Below are positions 27,103-35,546 of a stretch of DNA of 64,000 bases, one piece after another. Position 1 is the first letter of the stretch. Each line of letters opens with the position of its first letter. Position numbers and translations under genes: made by a program. The stretch comes from Enterococcus_D sp050529585 (GTDB lineage Bacteria > Bacillota > Bacilli > Lactobacillales > Enterococcaceae), in NCBI RefSeq assembly GCF_050529585.1, contig NZ_CP172882.1, forward strand, positions 1,488,001 to 1,552,000. The letters are read 5' to 3'. The notes under the pieces are model-generated. The model saw only the letters and a program-made list of their open reading frames with translations. It was not told where the DNA came from and ran no database searches.

Positions 27103-28014
27103 ATGAGTACAGGTTTTTTATATCCCGGTCAAGGAAGTCAGACTGTGACAATGTTGCAAGACGTCCCCGCAGTGTACTTCAGGCAATTAGAAGCAGCCAC
27201 TGGGTATCAGCTCCAAGATGCACAGGCACATCAGGAAGATACAGTCTACATTCAATTGGCGTTATTGGTCAAAGCGGCCTATTATACCGATCAATTGAAG
27301 GAAGCAAATGTATTTCCAGATGTGGTCGCAGGACATTCAATTGGCGCTTTTGGTGCTGCGATGGCATGTGACGCGCTGAGTTTTGAAAATGCTGCTAGTT
27401 TGGTTTATCATCGGGCCACACTGATGAAACAAGCCTATCCGCGTGATTATGCGATGGGTGTGATCGTCGGTTTGACCCGTAATGAAGCCGAAGCTGTGGT
27501 AGCTGAAAGTTTTGACCCTGCGTATCCGGTCTATTTGTCAAATGAAAATTGTCCGATGCAACATACCATATCTGGACATGTGGTTGGACTAGAAAGAACC
27601 TTGACACGTGCAAAAGCACACCATGCGCAAACAGCGAAACTTTTGGCAGTTCCTGTGCCCTCACACTGTATCTTGATGGCTGAAACCGTCAAAAAATTTA
27701 CGCCTTTCATGCAGACGATCAACCTTGACCGACCATCATGTCCTTATATCAAAAATACGGATGGACGAATGACGATGGATCCTGATGAGATGCGTAAAGA
27801 TCTCTTGCAAAACATTGCCTATCCTGTGCAATGGAACAAGATGATGGATGTCGCCAAAGAAGTGGGAATGGACTTGGCACTTGAATTTCCTCCTGGCAAT
27901 ACCCTGACAAAGCTGATTCATGCAAAGTTTGGTGAGAACAAAGCGATCCGTACGATCAATTTGGATCAACATGGCATGGATGATGCCTTATTCCTATATC
28001 AAAAGTGGAGATGA
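27103..28014 (+). CDS. mdcH: Malonyl-CoA:ACP transacylase of malonate decarboxylase
   Basis: A 303-residue FabD-like acyltransferase. The active-site serine is in GHSIGAF (Ser79) and the opening YPGQGSQ is typical. MdcH loads malonyl groups onto the special acyl carrier protein to start the decarboxylation cycle. ATG 27103 follows AGGAGG by 6 bases. It is the first gene of the mdc operon here. FabD of fatty acid synthesis is the main alternative, but the neighbours settle it. Confidence 0.9.
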   Translation: MSTGFLYPGQGSQTVTMLQDVPAVYFRQLEAATGYQLQDAQAHQEDTVYIQLALLVKAAYYTDQLKEANVFPDVVAGHSIGAFGAAMACDALSFENAASLVYHRATLMKQAYPRDYAMGVIVGLTRNEAEAVVAESFDPAYPVYLSNENCPMQHTISGHVVGLERTLTRAKAHHAQTAKLLAVPVPSHCILMAETVKKFTPFMQTINLDRPSCPYIKNTDGRMTMDPDEMRKDLLQNIAYPVQWNKMMDVAKEVGMDLALEFPPGNTLTKLIHAKFGENKAIRTINLDQHGMDDALFLYQKWR

Positions 28015-28019
28015 AAAAA

Positions 28020-29666
28020 ATGGAAAAACCAGCAAGAAATTGGGCTAGTAAACGTGAAAAAAAAGCCCAAACAATGAAAAAAATCGAACATTTGCTTGAT
28101 GGTAAATATGTACCAACTGCTTCGATCACTGAAGTACTAGAAACATTGATCCAACCAGGCGACAAAGTTGTCCTAGAAGGTGACAACCAAAAACAAGCAA
28201 GTTTTCTATCAAAAAGTTTAGAACAAGTAGACGCAACAAAAGTCAATCACTTACACATGATCATGTCAAGTATCTCTCGCCCAGAACATTTAACGATTTT
28301 CGAAAAAGGCATTGCTGCAAAAATCGATTTCTCCTATGCTGGCGCACAAAGTACCCGCGTGGCACAAATGATCGAAGACGGCACCATGAAACTAGGTGAC
28401 ATCCATACGTATCTTGAACTATATGGTCGTCTTTTTGTTGATTTGATTCCTAATGTTGTACTGGTTGCTGCTGATAAAGCGGACCGTCAAGGAAACCTAT
28501 ACACTGGTTACAATACAGAAGAAACACCAACGATCGTCGAAGCTTCAGCCTTCAAAGATGGTATCGTGATCGTTCAAGTCAACGAGATCGTTGATCAATT
28601 GCCCCGGGTGGATATTCCAAGTGACTGGATCGATGTCATTGTTTTGGCAGACCAACCTTATCAATTAGAAGCATTATTTACCCGTGATCCGCAAAACATT
28701 ACCGAATTACAAATTTTGATGGCAATGATGGCGTTGAAAGGTATCTATGCTGAACATGAAGTCCAATCATTGAACCATGGGATTGGATTCAATACAGCTG
28801 CAATCGAATTGTTATTGCCAACGTATGGCGAAACATTAGGGATTAAAGGAAAAGTTGCCAAGAACTGGGTCTTAAATCCACATCCAACTATGATTCCTGC
28901 AATTGAATCAGGCTGGGTCGAAAGTATCCATAGCTTTGGCGGCGAAGTCGGGATGGAAAAATATATCGCAGCACGTCCAGATGTCTTTTTCGTAGGGAAA
29001 GATGGCACTATGCGCAGTAATCGGGCATTGTCACAAACGGCTGGTCAATATGCGATTGATATGTTCATTGGTTCAACCTTGCAATTGGATTATGAAGGAA
29101 ACTCTTCAACTGTTACAAAAGGCCGCTTATCAGGTTTCGGGGGCGCGCCAAATATGGGACACAATCCTGGTGGACGTCGTCATTCAACACCAGCTTGGCA
29201 ATCTTTGCGGGATGAAAATGATCCTTTAGGCAAAGGCCAAAAATTGGTTGTCCAAATGGTTGAAACCTATGGATCAAACAAAAAACCAGTGTTTGTTGAA
29301 ACATTAGATGCGTTAGCCGTTCAAGAACAAGCAGGATTAGCCAATGCACCAGTGATGATCTATAGCGAAGATACCACTCACATCGTGACTGAAGAAGGGA
29401 TCGCATATTTATATAAAGCAACTTCTAAAGAACAAAAACAAGCTGCAATTGCTGCAATTGGCGGTGTGACACCTCTTGGTTTGACAAGTACCAAAGAATC
29501 ATTAGATGCATTGCGTCAAGCGGGTATCGTGAAATTACCTGAAGATCTTGGTATTAAACGCAGCGATGCAAAACGTTCGTTGCTGGCTGCTCAAACTGTC
29601 GATGATTTGATTGAATGGTCTGATGGTTTGTATGAACCCCCAATGAAATTCAGAACATGGTCATAA
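28020..29666 (+). CDS. mdcA: Malonate decarboxylase alpha subunit (acetyl-S-ACP:malonate ACP transferase)
   Basis: About 548 residues. The subunit swaps acetyl for malonyl on the carrier protein, a CoA-transferase-like reaction. The Gly-rich GFGGAPNMGHNPGGRRHS block is the mark of MdcA. Length is that of the Klebsiella protein. The start is ambiguous between ATG 28011, which overlaps the mdcH stop as ATGA, and ATG 28020, which has better spacing to GGAG. It lies in the tight operon mdcH-A-C-DE-G. Confidence 0.93.
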   Translation: MEKPARNWASKREKKAQTMKKIEHLLDGKYVPTASITEVLETLIQPGDKVVLEGDNQKQASFLSKSLEQVDATKVNHLHMIMSSISRPEHLTIFEKGIAAKIDFSYAGAQSTRVAQMIEDGTMKLGDIHTYLELYGRLFVDLIPNVVLVAADKADRQGNLYTGYNTEETPTIVEASAFKDGIVIVQVNEIVDQLPRVDIPSDWIDVIVLADQPYQLEALFTRDPQNITELQILMAMMALKGIYAEHEVQSLNHGIGFNTAAIELLLPTYGETLGIKGKVAKNWVLNPHPTMIPAIESGWVESIHSFGGEVGMEKYIAARPDVFFVGKDGTMRSNRALSQTAGQYAIDMFIGSTLQLDYEGNSSTVTKGRLSGFGGAPNMGHNPGGRRHSTPAWQSLRDENDPLGKGQKLVVQMVETYGSNKKPVFVETLDALAVQEQAGLANAPVMIYSEDTTHIVTEEGIAYLYKATSKEQKQAAIAAIGGVTPLGLTSTKESLDALRQAGIVKLPEDLGIKRSDAKRSLLAAQTVDDLIEWSDGLYEPPMKFRTWS

Positions 29667-29681
29667 AGGAGAGAATGACGA

Positions 29682-29981
29682 ATGGAATCTTTATCATATA
29701 CCTATAAAACAACGCAACCAATCACCAAAAAAGTACATGTCGGCGTGGTTGGCTCTGGCGATTTAGAAATCTTGCTTTTCCCAACTAAAAAAGCAGAAAC
29801 ATCAGTCAAAATCTGTACAGGCAGCGATGGTTTTGGAGACGTGTGGCAAAATGTATTGACCCGTTTCTTTGATCGTTATCCAATTTCTGCTGATATCGTT
29901 ATCAATGATTTCGGCGCAACACCCGGAGTTGTCTACTTGCGTTTGACTCAAGCAATGGAGGAACTTTCAGATGAAAAATAG
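29682..29981 (+). CDS. mdcC: Malonate decarboxylase acyl carrier protein (delta subunit)
   Basis: A 99-residue carrier. The prosthetic group 2'-(5''-triphosphoribosyl)-3'-dephospho-CoA attaches to a serine in GSGDLE, here Ser25, the same position as in the Klebsiella protein. AAGGAGAG precedes ATG by about 10 bases. Its last codons overlap the next gene by 11 bases. The genes needed to make and attach the group (mdcB, mdcG) are in the operon. Confidence 0.94.
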   Translation: MESLSYTYKTTQPITKKVHVGVVGSGDLEILLFPTKKAETSVKICTGSDGFGDVWQNVLTRFFDRYPISADIVINDFGATPGVVYLRLTQAMEELSDEK

Positions 29982-31653
29982 TTTTGTAGAATTGAATGCC
30001 CGTGAACGGGTACAAGCTTTATTGGATGAAGGTAGCGGCCGTGAATTGATCGATCCTTTCGATCAAATGATTGCACCAAACCTCGTTGCCCAAGATATCG
30101 TTCCGCAAAGTGATGATGGGATCGTCGTATCCCGTGGAACGATCGATGGCAAATCTGTTGTCATGATCGCTATGGAAGGCAAATTTCAAGGCGGCGGTAT
30201 CGGTGAAGTCTCTGGTGCCAAGATCATTGCTGCCTTGACCCATACTTTAGAAGAAAACAAACAAGGAAACGTCGTTTATCCAATCATTGTTTTGGATACA
30301 GGTGGTGTCCGCTTGCAAGAAGCAAACTATGGTTTACTATCTATTTCTGAAATCGGCAATCTAATTGTTGCGTTGAAACAATACGTGCCTGTGATTGGAC
30401 TAGTCCCTGGTCGTGTCGGTTCATTTGGCGGGATGTCTATTACTTCTGCACTTATGAGCTACTTGATTGCAACGAAGAAAGCACGGATCGGTTTGAATGG
30501 ACCTGAAGTAATCGAGCAAGAAGCCGGCGTGCGTGAGTTTGACGCAAGCGACAAGGATTTGATTTGGAATACGATCGGCGCACGTCAACGGTTAGAAGCC
30601 CAAATCATCGATGAATTGGTGACAGATAGTATTGAAAACATGAAAGCCGCTGTAATTGCAGCCATCAATGAAAGAAAAGACAGTCATCGCAGCGAAAATG
30701 CTGATTTCTATCTATCTTTATTATCAGACTTAGACTTGTCAAAACCAATGACGATTGAAACATATAACCAAGCATTGGCAGCACACGAAGGCCACACTGT
30801 TCCAACAGTTGCGGTGAGTGAAGGAACACAAGATGCTTCAGATAGTGTCGGCTACCAATGGTTTGCTGCTTTGACTGGATTTGCACATCCAACTTCAACC
30901 AGTGCCACGGTCTATGCTGCACCTTCGAAAAAATTTGCTGAAGAAGTGATCGTTACGTCTATCGTACCAAATCATGAAAATGCTATGTATCGTGTCCGTA
31001 ACGGTGAGGTAGGTTTAGTTGAGGGTTTTGAAATGGGCCATTTACTGGAATCTATTTACCAAGAAGACCAAAATAAAGCAGTGAAACGCCCAATCGTCGT
31101 CGTCATCGACGTGCCTAGTCAAGCCTATGGGTATAACGAAGAATTGATTGGGATTCACGTGGCCCTAGCCAATAGTGCAGCAGCGTATGCCAAACTACGT
31201 CAAGCCGGACACCCTGTGATTGGATTTATCGCTGGTAATGCCATTTCAGGCGCATTCTTAGCCCATGGTTTACAATCAAGTCGCTTGATTGCATTAAACA
31301 GTTCTGCCATCACAGTGCAAGCCATGTCTAAAGAAAGTGCAAGTCGCGTCACCAAACGTTCCATTGCAGCGATCGAAGCCGCTGCTGAGAAAGTACCAAG
31401 TATCGCTTACGATATCAACAACTATACTAAGCTAGGTGCTATCTATACTTTCTTAGATACGATCACAGATCAAGAAACAAGCGCAGACCACGTAGCACAA
31501 GTTATTGCAGCTATCAACGATGCCATTGCCGATGTACGAAAAACCAATGATACGATGTTGACGAATCGCTATACCAATGACATTGCAGTTGCTGGTGGTC
31601 GCTTGCAAACAAACAAAGTTTTTGCACGTATGAATGAAGAATGGAATGATTAA
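29971..31653 (+). CDS. mdcDE: Fused malonate decarboxylase beta-gamma subunit
   Basis: One 560-residue chain covers what are two proteins in Klebsiella. Residues 1-270 are the carboxyltransferase-like beta part (GGIGEVSGAKIIAALTHTL, LDTGGVRLQEANYG). Residues about 285-560 are the gamma part (YQWFAALTGF, then IAGNAISGAFLAHGLQS). Together they remove CO2 from malonyl-S-ACP without biotin. No stop or start lies at the junction near 30830, so this is a true fusion. The symbol joins mdcD and mdcE. Confidence 0.92.
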   Translation: MKNSFVELNARERVQALLDEGSGRELIDPFDQMIAPNLVAQDIVPQSDDGIVVSRGTIDGKSVVMIAMEGKFQGGGIGEVSGAKIIAALTHTLEENKQGNVVYPIIVLDTGGVRLQEANYGLLSISEIGNLIVALKQYVPVIGLVPGRVGSFGGMSITSALMSYLIATKKARIGLNGPEVIEQEAGVREFDASDKDLIWNTIGARQRLEAQIIDELVTDSIENMKAAVIAAINERKDSHRSENADFYLSLLSDLDLSKPMTIETYNQALAAHEGHTVPTVAVSEGTQDASDSVGYQWFAALTGFAHPTSTSATVYAAPSKKFAEEVIVTSIVPNHENAMYRVRNGEVGLVEGFEMGHLLESIYQEDQNKAVKRPIVVVIDVPSQAYGYNEELIGIHVALANSAAAYAKLRQAGHPVIGFIAGNAISGAFLAHGLQSSRLIALNSSAITVQAMSKESASRVTKRSIAAIEAAAEKVPSIAYDINNYTKLGAIYTFLDTITDQETSADHVAQVIAAINDAIADVRKTNDTMLTNRYTNDIAVAGGRLQTNKVFARMNEEWND

Positions 31654-31659
31654 ACAGCT

Positions 31660-32253
31660 ATGAATCGAGCCCACGATATTGTCTTGTTAGAAAAAGAAGT
31701 TCTCGACACCTTTGATGTTCCTGAATGGTTTCAACCATCGAAGGTGATATACGCAACTGTCCGTCGTGGCATCCCTACCAACCCCAGCTATTTGCCTGTT
31801 GGGTTGCGGGGAACTGCAAGGGCACAAAGGTTTGGTTTTGAAGCACCATGCAATATGATCAAACGAACGATTCACCCTTGGGATCTTATTTATAAAGAAA
31901 GTTTCCGCAAACAAGCAATCGCGGACTTTCCTGCTTATCGTCAATATCGTGAAGCTCGCTCATTGTTGCGTGACTGCAACTGGGGAGTTGGCGGCAGTCT
32001 GGGGTTTGAATTGGCCACACAACAACCAACAGTCAATGAAAGCAGCGATTTCGATTTGTTGCTGTATGCTGATGAACCAGCAAGGATTCCTTACACTATC
32101 CTGCGAGAAAATCATGCATTTTTCGACAAATTAGACACACAAGTGATCACACCTAAGGGCGGCTTTGCCTTGAAAGAGTATCTTCGAGATCCAGAGAAGA
32201 AAATTTTACTCAAAACAGACGAAGGGCCAAAACTCACCACTGAGCTTTGGTAA
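31660..32253 (+). CDS. mdcG: Phosphoribosyl-dephospho-CoA transferase
   Basis: A 197-residue nucleotidyltransferase that attaches the prosthetic group to MdcC. GVGGSLGFEL is followed by the metal-binding ESSDFDLLLY, a DxD motif. ATG lies 6 bases after the mdcDE stop, with only a weak ribosome binding site, so translation is likely coupled. CitX plays the same part for citrate lyase, but the operon makes MdcG clear. Confidence 0.9.
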   Translation: MNRAHDIVLLEKEVLDTFDVPEWFQPSKVIYATVRRGIPTNPSYLPVGLRGTARAQRFGFEAPCNMIKRTIHPWDLIYKESFRKQAIADFPAYRQYREARSLLRDCNWGVGGSLGFELATQQPTVNESSDFDLLLYADEPARIPYTILRENHAFFDKLDTQVITPKGGFALKEYLRDPEKKILLKTDEGPKLTTELW

Positions 32254-32277
32254 ATATAAGAAAAGTGAGCGGAAAAT

Positions 32278-33363
32278 ATGTTCGAGAATAAAGAATTAAA
32301 AATCAATATCAGTGATTTCCAGAAAGTCTTTGCAGTCACTGCGGTCATGATGCAAACTATTTTAACTTTTGCATTGGCAAATACCCATGACGAAAAAACC
32401 GCAGCCTTTATTGGTACCTTTTATGTGCTGGTCAAGTTCACTGCACCGTTGTTCATTTTTGCAATTGTTTATAATATGGTCAAGACAAGTCAACATGTAA
32501 CTTACTTTGAATTTTTGAAAGAGAAATTTTTCGAATTGGTTGTACCTTATGTTTTATGGACAACGGCTTATCTGTGGTTATTCCCAGCTGTACAACAAGC
32601 ACAACCCTATACTGACATGGCTTCCTTCTTATTGAAATATGTCACAGGGGACGGGGCGCCTCATTTGTGGTATACCGTGATGATGCTGCAAATCCAATTA
32701 TTGATGCCATTCTTTGTTTGGTTAGGTTATAAAGTGTTCACCAACAAAAAAGCAGTATGGCCCGTCTTGGTGATTGCCACAGTATTGTACGTTGCTTGGT
32801 ACGTTTTTTATCAAACACAAGTCTATGCTGGTCCGCATCATGACAATTGGTATTTATTGGATCGTTTTGTCTTTAGCTTCATGATTTATGGGATTTATGG
32901 TGAAGCAGCTTTAATGTACCATGAAGCGGTCTATAAATTTTTATACAAGATTCGGTTTGCACTATTGCCAGTTGGATTGGCATTGGGACTCGCATCGGCC
33001 AATCAATTAATGACCTATACCGGCGATGTGACATTTGCCCACGCGCCGTATCTGAATACATTACAAAGTCTGTATAGTTTGGTCGTGATCATGGGCGTCT
33101 TTATGTTCGGTTCAACCATGATCCAAAAGCAATCAACGATGCTGCCTAAATTCAAATGGCTGTCAACCTACGCTTACCGCACATACTTAGCCAATGTCTT
33201 TGTTTTTCAAGTATTGTTGCTTTGTTTTAAATCATATCTTTTGCAATTGCCGATCGGCATCATGATTCTAGTTGCTTATTTGGCCACTGCAAGTTGCGCC
33301 TTTTTATTAAGCTACATTTTGCATGTGCTTTGGGAAGCAGTCAAAGGGATCGTTAGGAAATAG
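32278..33363 (+). CDS. Acyltransferase-3-like polytopic membrane protein in the mdc operon
   Basis: A 361-residue protein with about ten transmembrane segments. The pattern (FTAPLFIFAIVYNM, a VVPYVLWTTAYLWL segment, HLWYTVMMLQIQLLMPFF) fits the acyltransferase_3 family. The histidine that family members carry in the first helix is not visible here (FAVTAVMMQTILTFALA). It lies between mdcG and mdcB, 24 and 15 bases from them, so it belongs to the operon. No known malonate transporter (MdcF, MdcLM, MadLM) is in the window, so a transport role is possible but unproven. Confidence 0.72.
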   Translation: MFENKELKINISDFQKVFAVTAVMMQTILTFALANTHDEKTAAFIGTFYVLVKFTAPLFIFAIVYNMVKTSQHVTYFEFLKEKFFELVVPYVLWTTAYLWLFPAVQQAQPYTDMASFLLKYVTGDGAPHLWYTVMMLQIQLLMPFFVWLGYKVFTNKKAVWPVLVIATVLYVAWYVFYQTQVYAGPHHDNWYLLDRFVFSFMIYGIYGEAALMYHEAVYKFLYKIRFALLPVGLALGLASANQLMTYTGDVTFAHAPYLNTLQSLYSLVVIMGVFMFGSTMIQKQSTMLPKFKWLSTYAYRTYLANVFVFQVLLLCFKSYLLQLPIGIMILVAYLATASCAFLLSYILHVLWEAVKGIVRK

Positions 33364-33378
33364 AAAGAGGAGAATATC

Positions 33379-34236
33379 ATGGGAAGAACAGCAAATGACC
33401 TGTGTCATCAATTGGCGCAATTAGTCGAAACAGCCTTGATCGATGAAGTCGAACTTTCACCCAAACCTGGTTTGGTGGATGCATTTTCTACTGGTGCACA
33501 TACAGATATGGACCATGTGCTATTTATTCGTTCCGCGCAGTCATTGACACCTTTCTTTGAAGAAATGGCTAAAGCAGCTTGGGGCCAACCTATGTCACAA
33601 GCTTTACGAGAAACGATTGCTGAAATCGGCCGTCGCGCAGAAACAGCGATGCTTGTAGCGACTGGGGGAGTCAATACCCATAAAGGCGCCATTTGGGCGC
33701 TTGGTTTGTTGATCAGCGTGGTCAGCAGTCAATTCAGTCGTCAACAAGTGTTTTTCCCAAGTATTTTCTCTGATGTACAACAACTTGTAGCTTTTCCTGA
33801 CCGTCAAATACAGGCTGGATCTGCTGACAGCCATGGCAAAACCGTCCAAAAGAAATATGGACTTCAAGGCGCTTATGGGGAGGCCGCTGCTGGATTTCCG
33901 CATGTACAGCGTGCCTTAGCAGATTTTTGGTCGCGTGACATACCTGATTCAGACGAAAAACGGTTGCATATGCTTTTAGCCATCATTGCTTCATTGGATG
34001 ACACATGTATCTTATACCGTAGCAACCAGCAAGTGTTGACCCACGTACAGATGCTTGCAGCTAAAGCCAACAGCCAATCGTTGCCAAACGCGGATTTTGA
34101 ACAATTACACATGCTTTGTTTAACACAAAATGTCTCACCAGGTGGTAGTGCAGATCTATTAGCAGCAAGTTTCTTCTTGCTTTCTATTGCATCTGTCCTC
34201 CCAAAAAATCATCAAGAAGTACGAATAAGTGAATGA
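33379..34236 (+). CDS. mdcB: Triphosphoribosyl-dephospho-CoA synthase
   Basis: A 285-residue CitG/MdcB-family protein that makes the prosthetic-group precursor from ATP and dephospho-CoA. Family blocks are VELSPKPGLVDAFSTGAH, GGVNTHKGAIWALGLL and LQGAYGEAAAGFPHV. The N-terminal Glu and following SPKPGLVD are the substrate-binding signature. AGAGGAG precedes ATG by about 9 bases. It closes the mdc operon before a strong terminator. Confidence 0.92.
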   Translation: MGRTANDLCHQLAQLVETALIDEVELSPKPGLVDAFSTGAHTDMDHVLFIRSAQSLTPFFEEMAKAAWGQPMSQALRETIAEIGRRAETAMLVATGGVNTHKGAIWALGLLISVVSSQFSRQQVFFPSIFSDVQQLVAFPDRQIQAGSADSHGKTVQKKYGLQGAYGEAAAGFPHVQRALADFWSRDIPDSDEKRLHMLLAIIASLDDTCILYRSNQQVLTHVQMLAAKANSQSLPNADFEQLHMLCLTQNVSPGGSADLLAASFFLLSIASVLPKNHQEVRISE

Positions 34237-34240
34237 AGCG

Positions 34241-34291
34241 TCCTTAGAAAGTAGCGGTTTGATAGCTGCATCTTTCTAAGGATGTTTTTTT
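34241..34291 (+). terminator. Terminator of the mdc operon
   Basis: TCCTTAGAAAG and CTTTCTAAGGA form a perfect 11-base-pair stem with a 20-base loop, followed by seven T residues, 5 bases after the mdcB stop. Confidence 0.93.
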
Positions 34292-34399
34292 AGGAAAATA
34301 AATTGACTTGCTCATGATAATGGTCAATAATGGGGTAGTTCTTAGAAGAAAATGAACGGATCACATGTAAAATTCGTGGTCAATCAAAAGGAGTTTCCA

Positions 34400-35434
34400 A
34401 TGAAATATTATCGCGCGTTTATCCAAAATATTGCACTAAGACGTTGGACAGTCTTATTTCTGCTAGCCGTCTTGCTTTACCTGTTTCGTCGTCTGATGAC
34501 GATCATTTTGCTGACATACATCTTTTCGTACTTGGTTTTTAAAATCGTTTTTTTGATTCATAAAAAAACTAAACTATCCATGAAACTCACCAGTGTCCTC
34601 ACCTATGAAATCATTGTGACATTTCTATATTTGGTCATTACGAATTATGTACCCATTATTATTGAGCAATCGATTCAGTTGATCAATTCAGTGACTAGTT
34701 TTTATCAGAAGTCCGATTCAAGCAATGAGTTGGTAGAATCGCTATTAAATTTTATCCAGACCAGTGATTATCTGCAAAAACTGCAGAACGGTGTTGTAGT
34801 TGTCATCAATTATTTATACAATTTTGGCGAGTTGGCCTTAACAGTAGTTATCTCATTCTTGTTAAGTTTTTTCTTTATGGTCGACAACAAACGAACCGTG
34901 GCTTTCTCAAAACTATTCTTTCATGGCAGTGGCGCTTGGTTCTTTGAAGATGTCTACTATTTAGGCGCTAAATTCACACGGGCATTTGGCAATGTTATCG
35001 AAACGCAATTGGTGATCGCCTTGGTCAATACACTGATTACGGTACTTGCATTAGCTGCTATGGGCTTTCCGCAATTAATGAGTTTGGCGCTGATGATATT
35101 CTTTTTAAGTTTGATTCCTGTAGCCGGTGTCATCATTTCTTGTATTCCATTGACTTTCATTGCTTATTCGGTTGGGGGACTGAATGATGTTCTTTATATA
35201 CTGCTGATTATCATTTTTGTCCATGCATTGGAATCATACGTATTAAATCCTCGATTGATGGCAAATAAAACAGAAATACCCATGTTTTATACCTTTATCA
35301 TCTTGTATTTAAGTGAACATCTTTTTGGCGTTTGGGGTCTGATCATTGGGATTCCATTATTTACGTTCCTGTTAGATTTGATGAAAATCAAAGAGATTCC
35401 TGGTATTAAAAGAATGATCACACCAAAATCCTAA
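34400..35434 (+). CDS. AI-2E family transporter (PerM-like permease)
   Basis: A 344-residue membrane protein with the family layout: two N-terminal hydrophobic segments, a soluble helical domain (about 90-160) and five or more C-terminal transmembrane segments. The family block is in LIPVAGVIISCIPLTFIA and VLNPRLMANKTEIPMF. Members export small molecules or ions; only some carry AI-2. ATG 34400 follows AAAAGGAG; an ATG 16 codons earlier has no signal. It is likely monocistronic, between two terminators. Confidence 0.88.
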   Translation: MKYYRAFIQNIALRRWTVLFLLAVLLYLFRRLMTIILLTYIFSYLVFKIVFLIHKKTKLSMKLTSVLTYEIIVTFLYLVITNYVPIIIEQSIQLINSVTSFYQKSDSSNELVESLLNFIQTSDYLQKLQNGVVVVINYLYNFGELALTVVISFLLSFFFMVDNKRTVAFSKLFFHGSGAWFFEDVYYLGAKFTRAFGNVIETQLVIALVNTLITVLALAAMGFPQLMSLALMIFFLSLIPVAGVIISCIPLTFIAYSVGGLNDVLYILLIIIFVHALESYVLNPRLMANKTEIPMFYTFIILYLSEHLFGVWGLIIGIPLFTFLLDLMKIKEIPGIKRMITPKS

Positions 35435-35472
35435 TTGTTATATTCAAAAAAAGGAAAAGAAATACGCCTTGA

Positions 35473-35510
35473 CCGACTCCAAAAACATCCATTTTTGGGG
35501 TCGGTTTTTC
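35473..35510. terminator. Terminator after the AI-2E family gene
   Basis: ACCGACTCCAAAAA pairs with TTTTTGGGGTCGGT (one G-T pair) around a 6-base loop, followed by five T residues. It may also serve the converging minus-strand regulator. Confidence 0.9.
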
Positions 35511-35546
35511 TGTAGGTGACTTCTTTTCCTTTTATTCTGTATAACG

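Noticed and set aside
27103..34236. Citrate lyase operon as an explanation for the CitG/CitX-like genes
   Set aside because: The large subunits match malonate decarboxylase (MdcA, MdcD, MdcE), and no citD/E/F genes are present.
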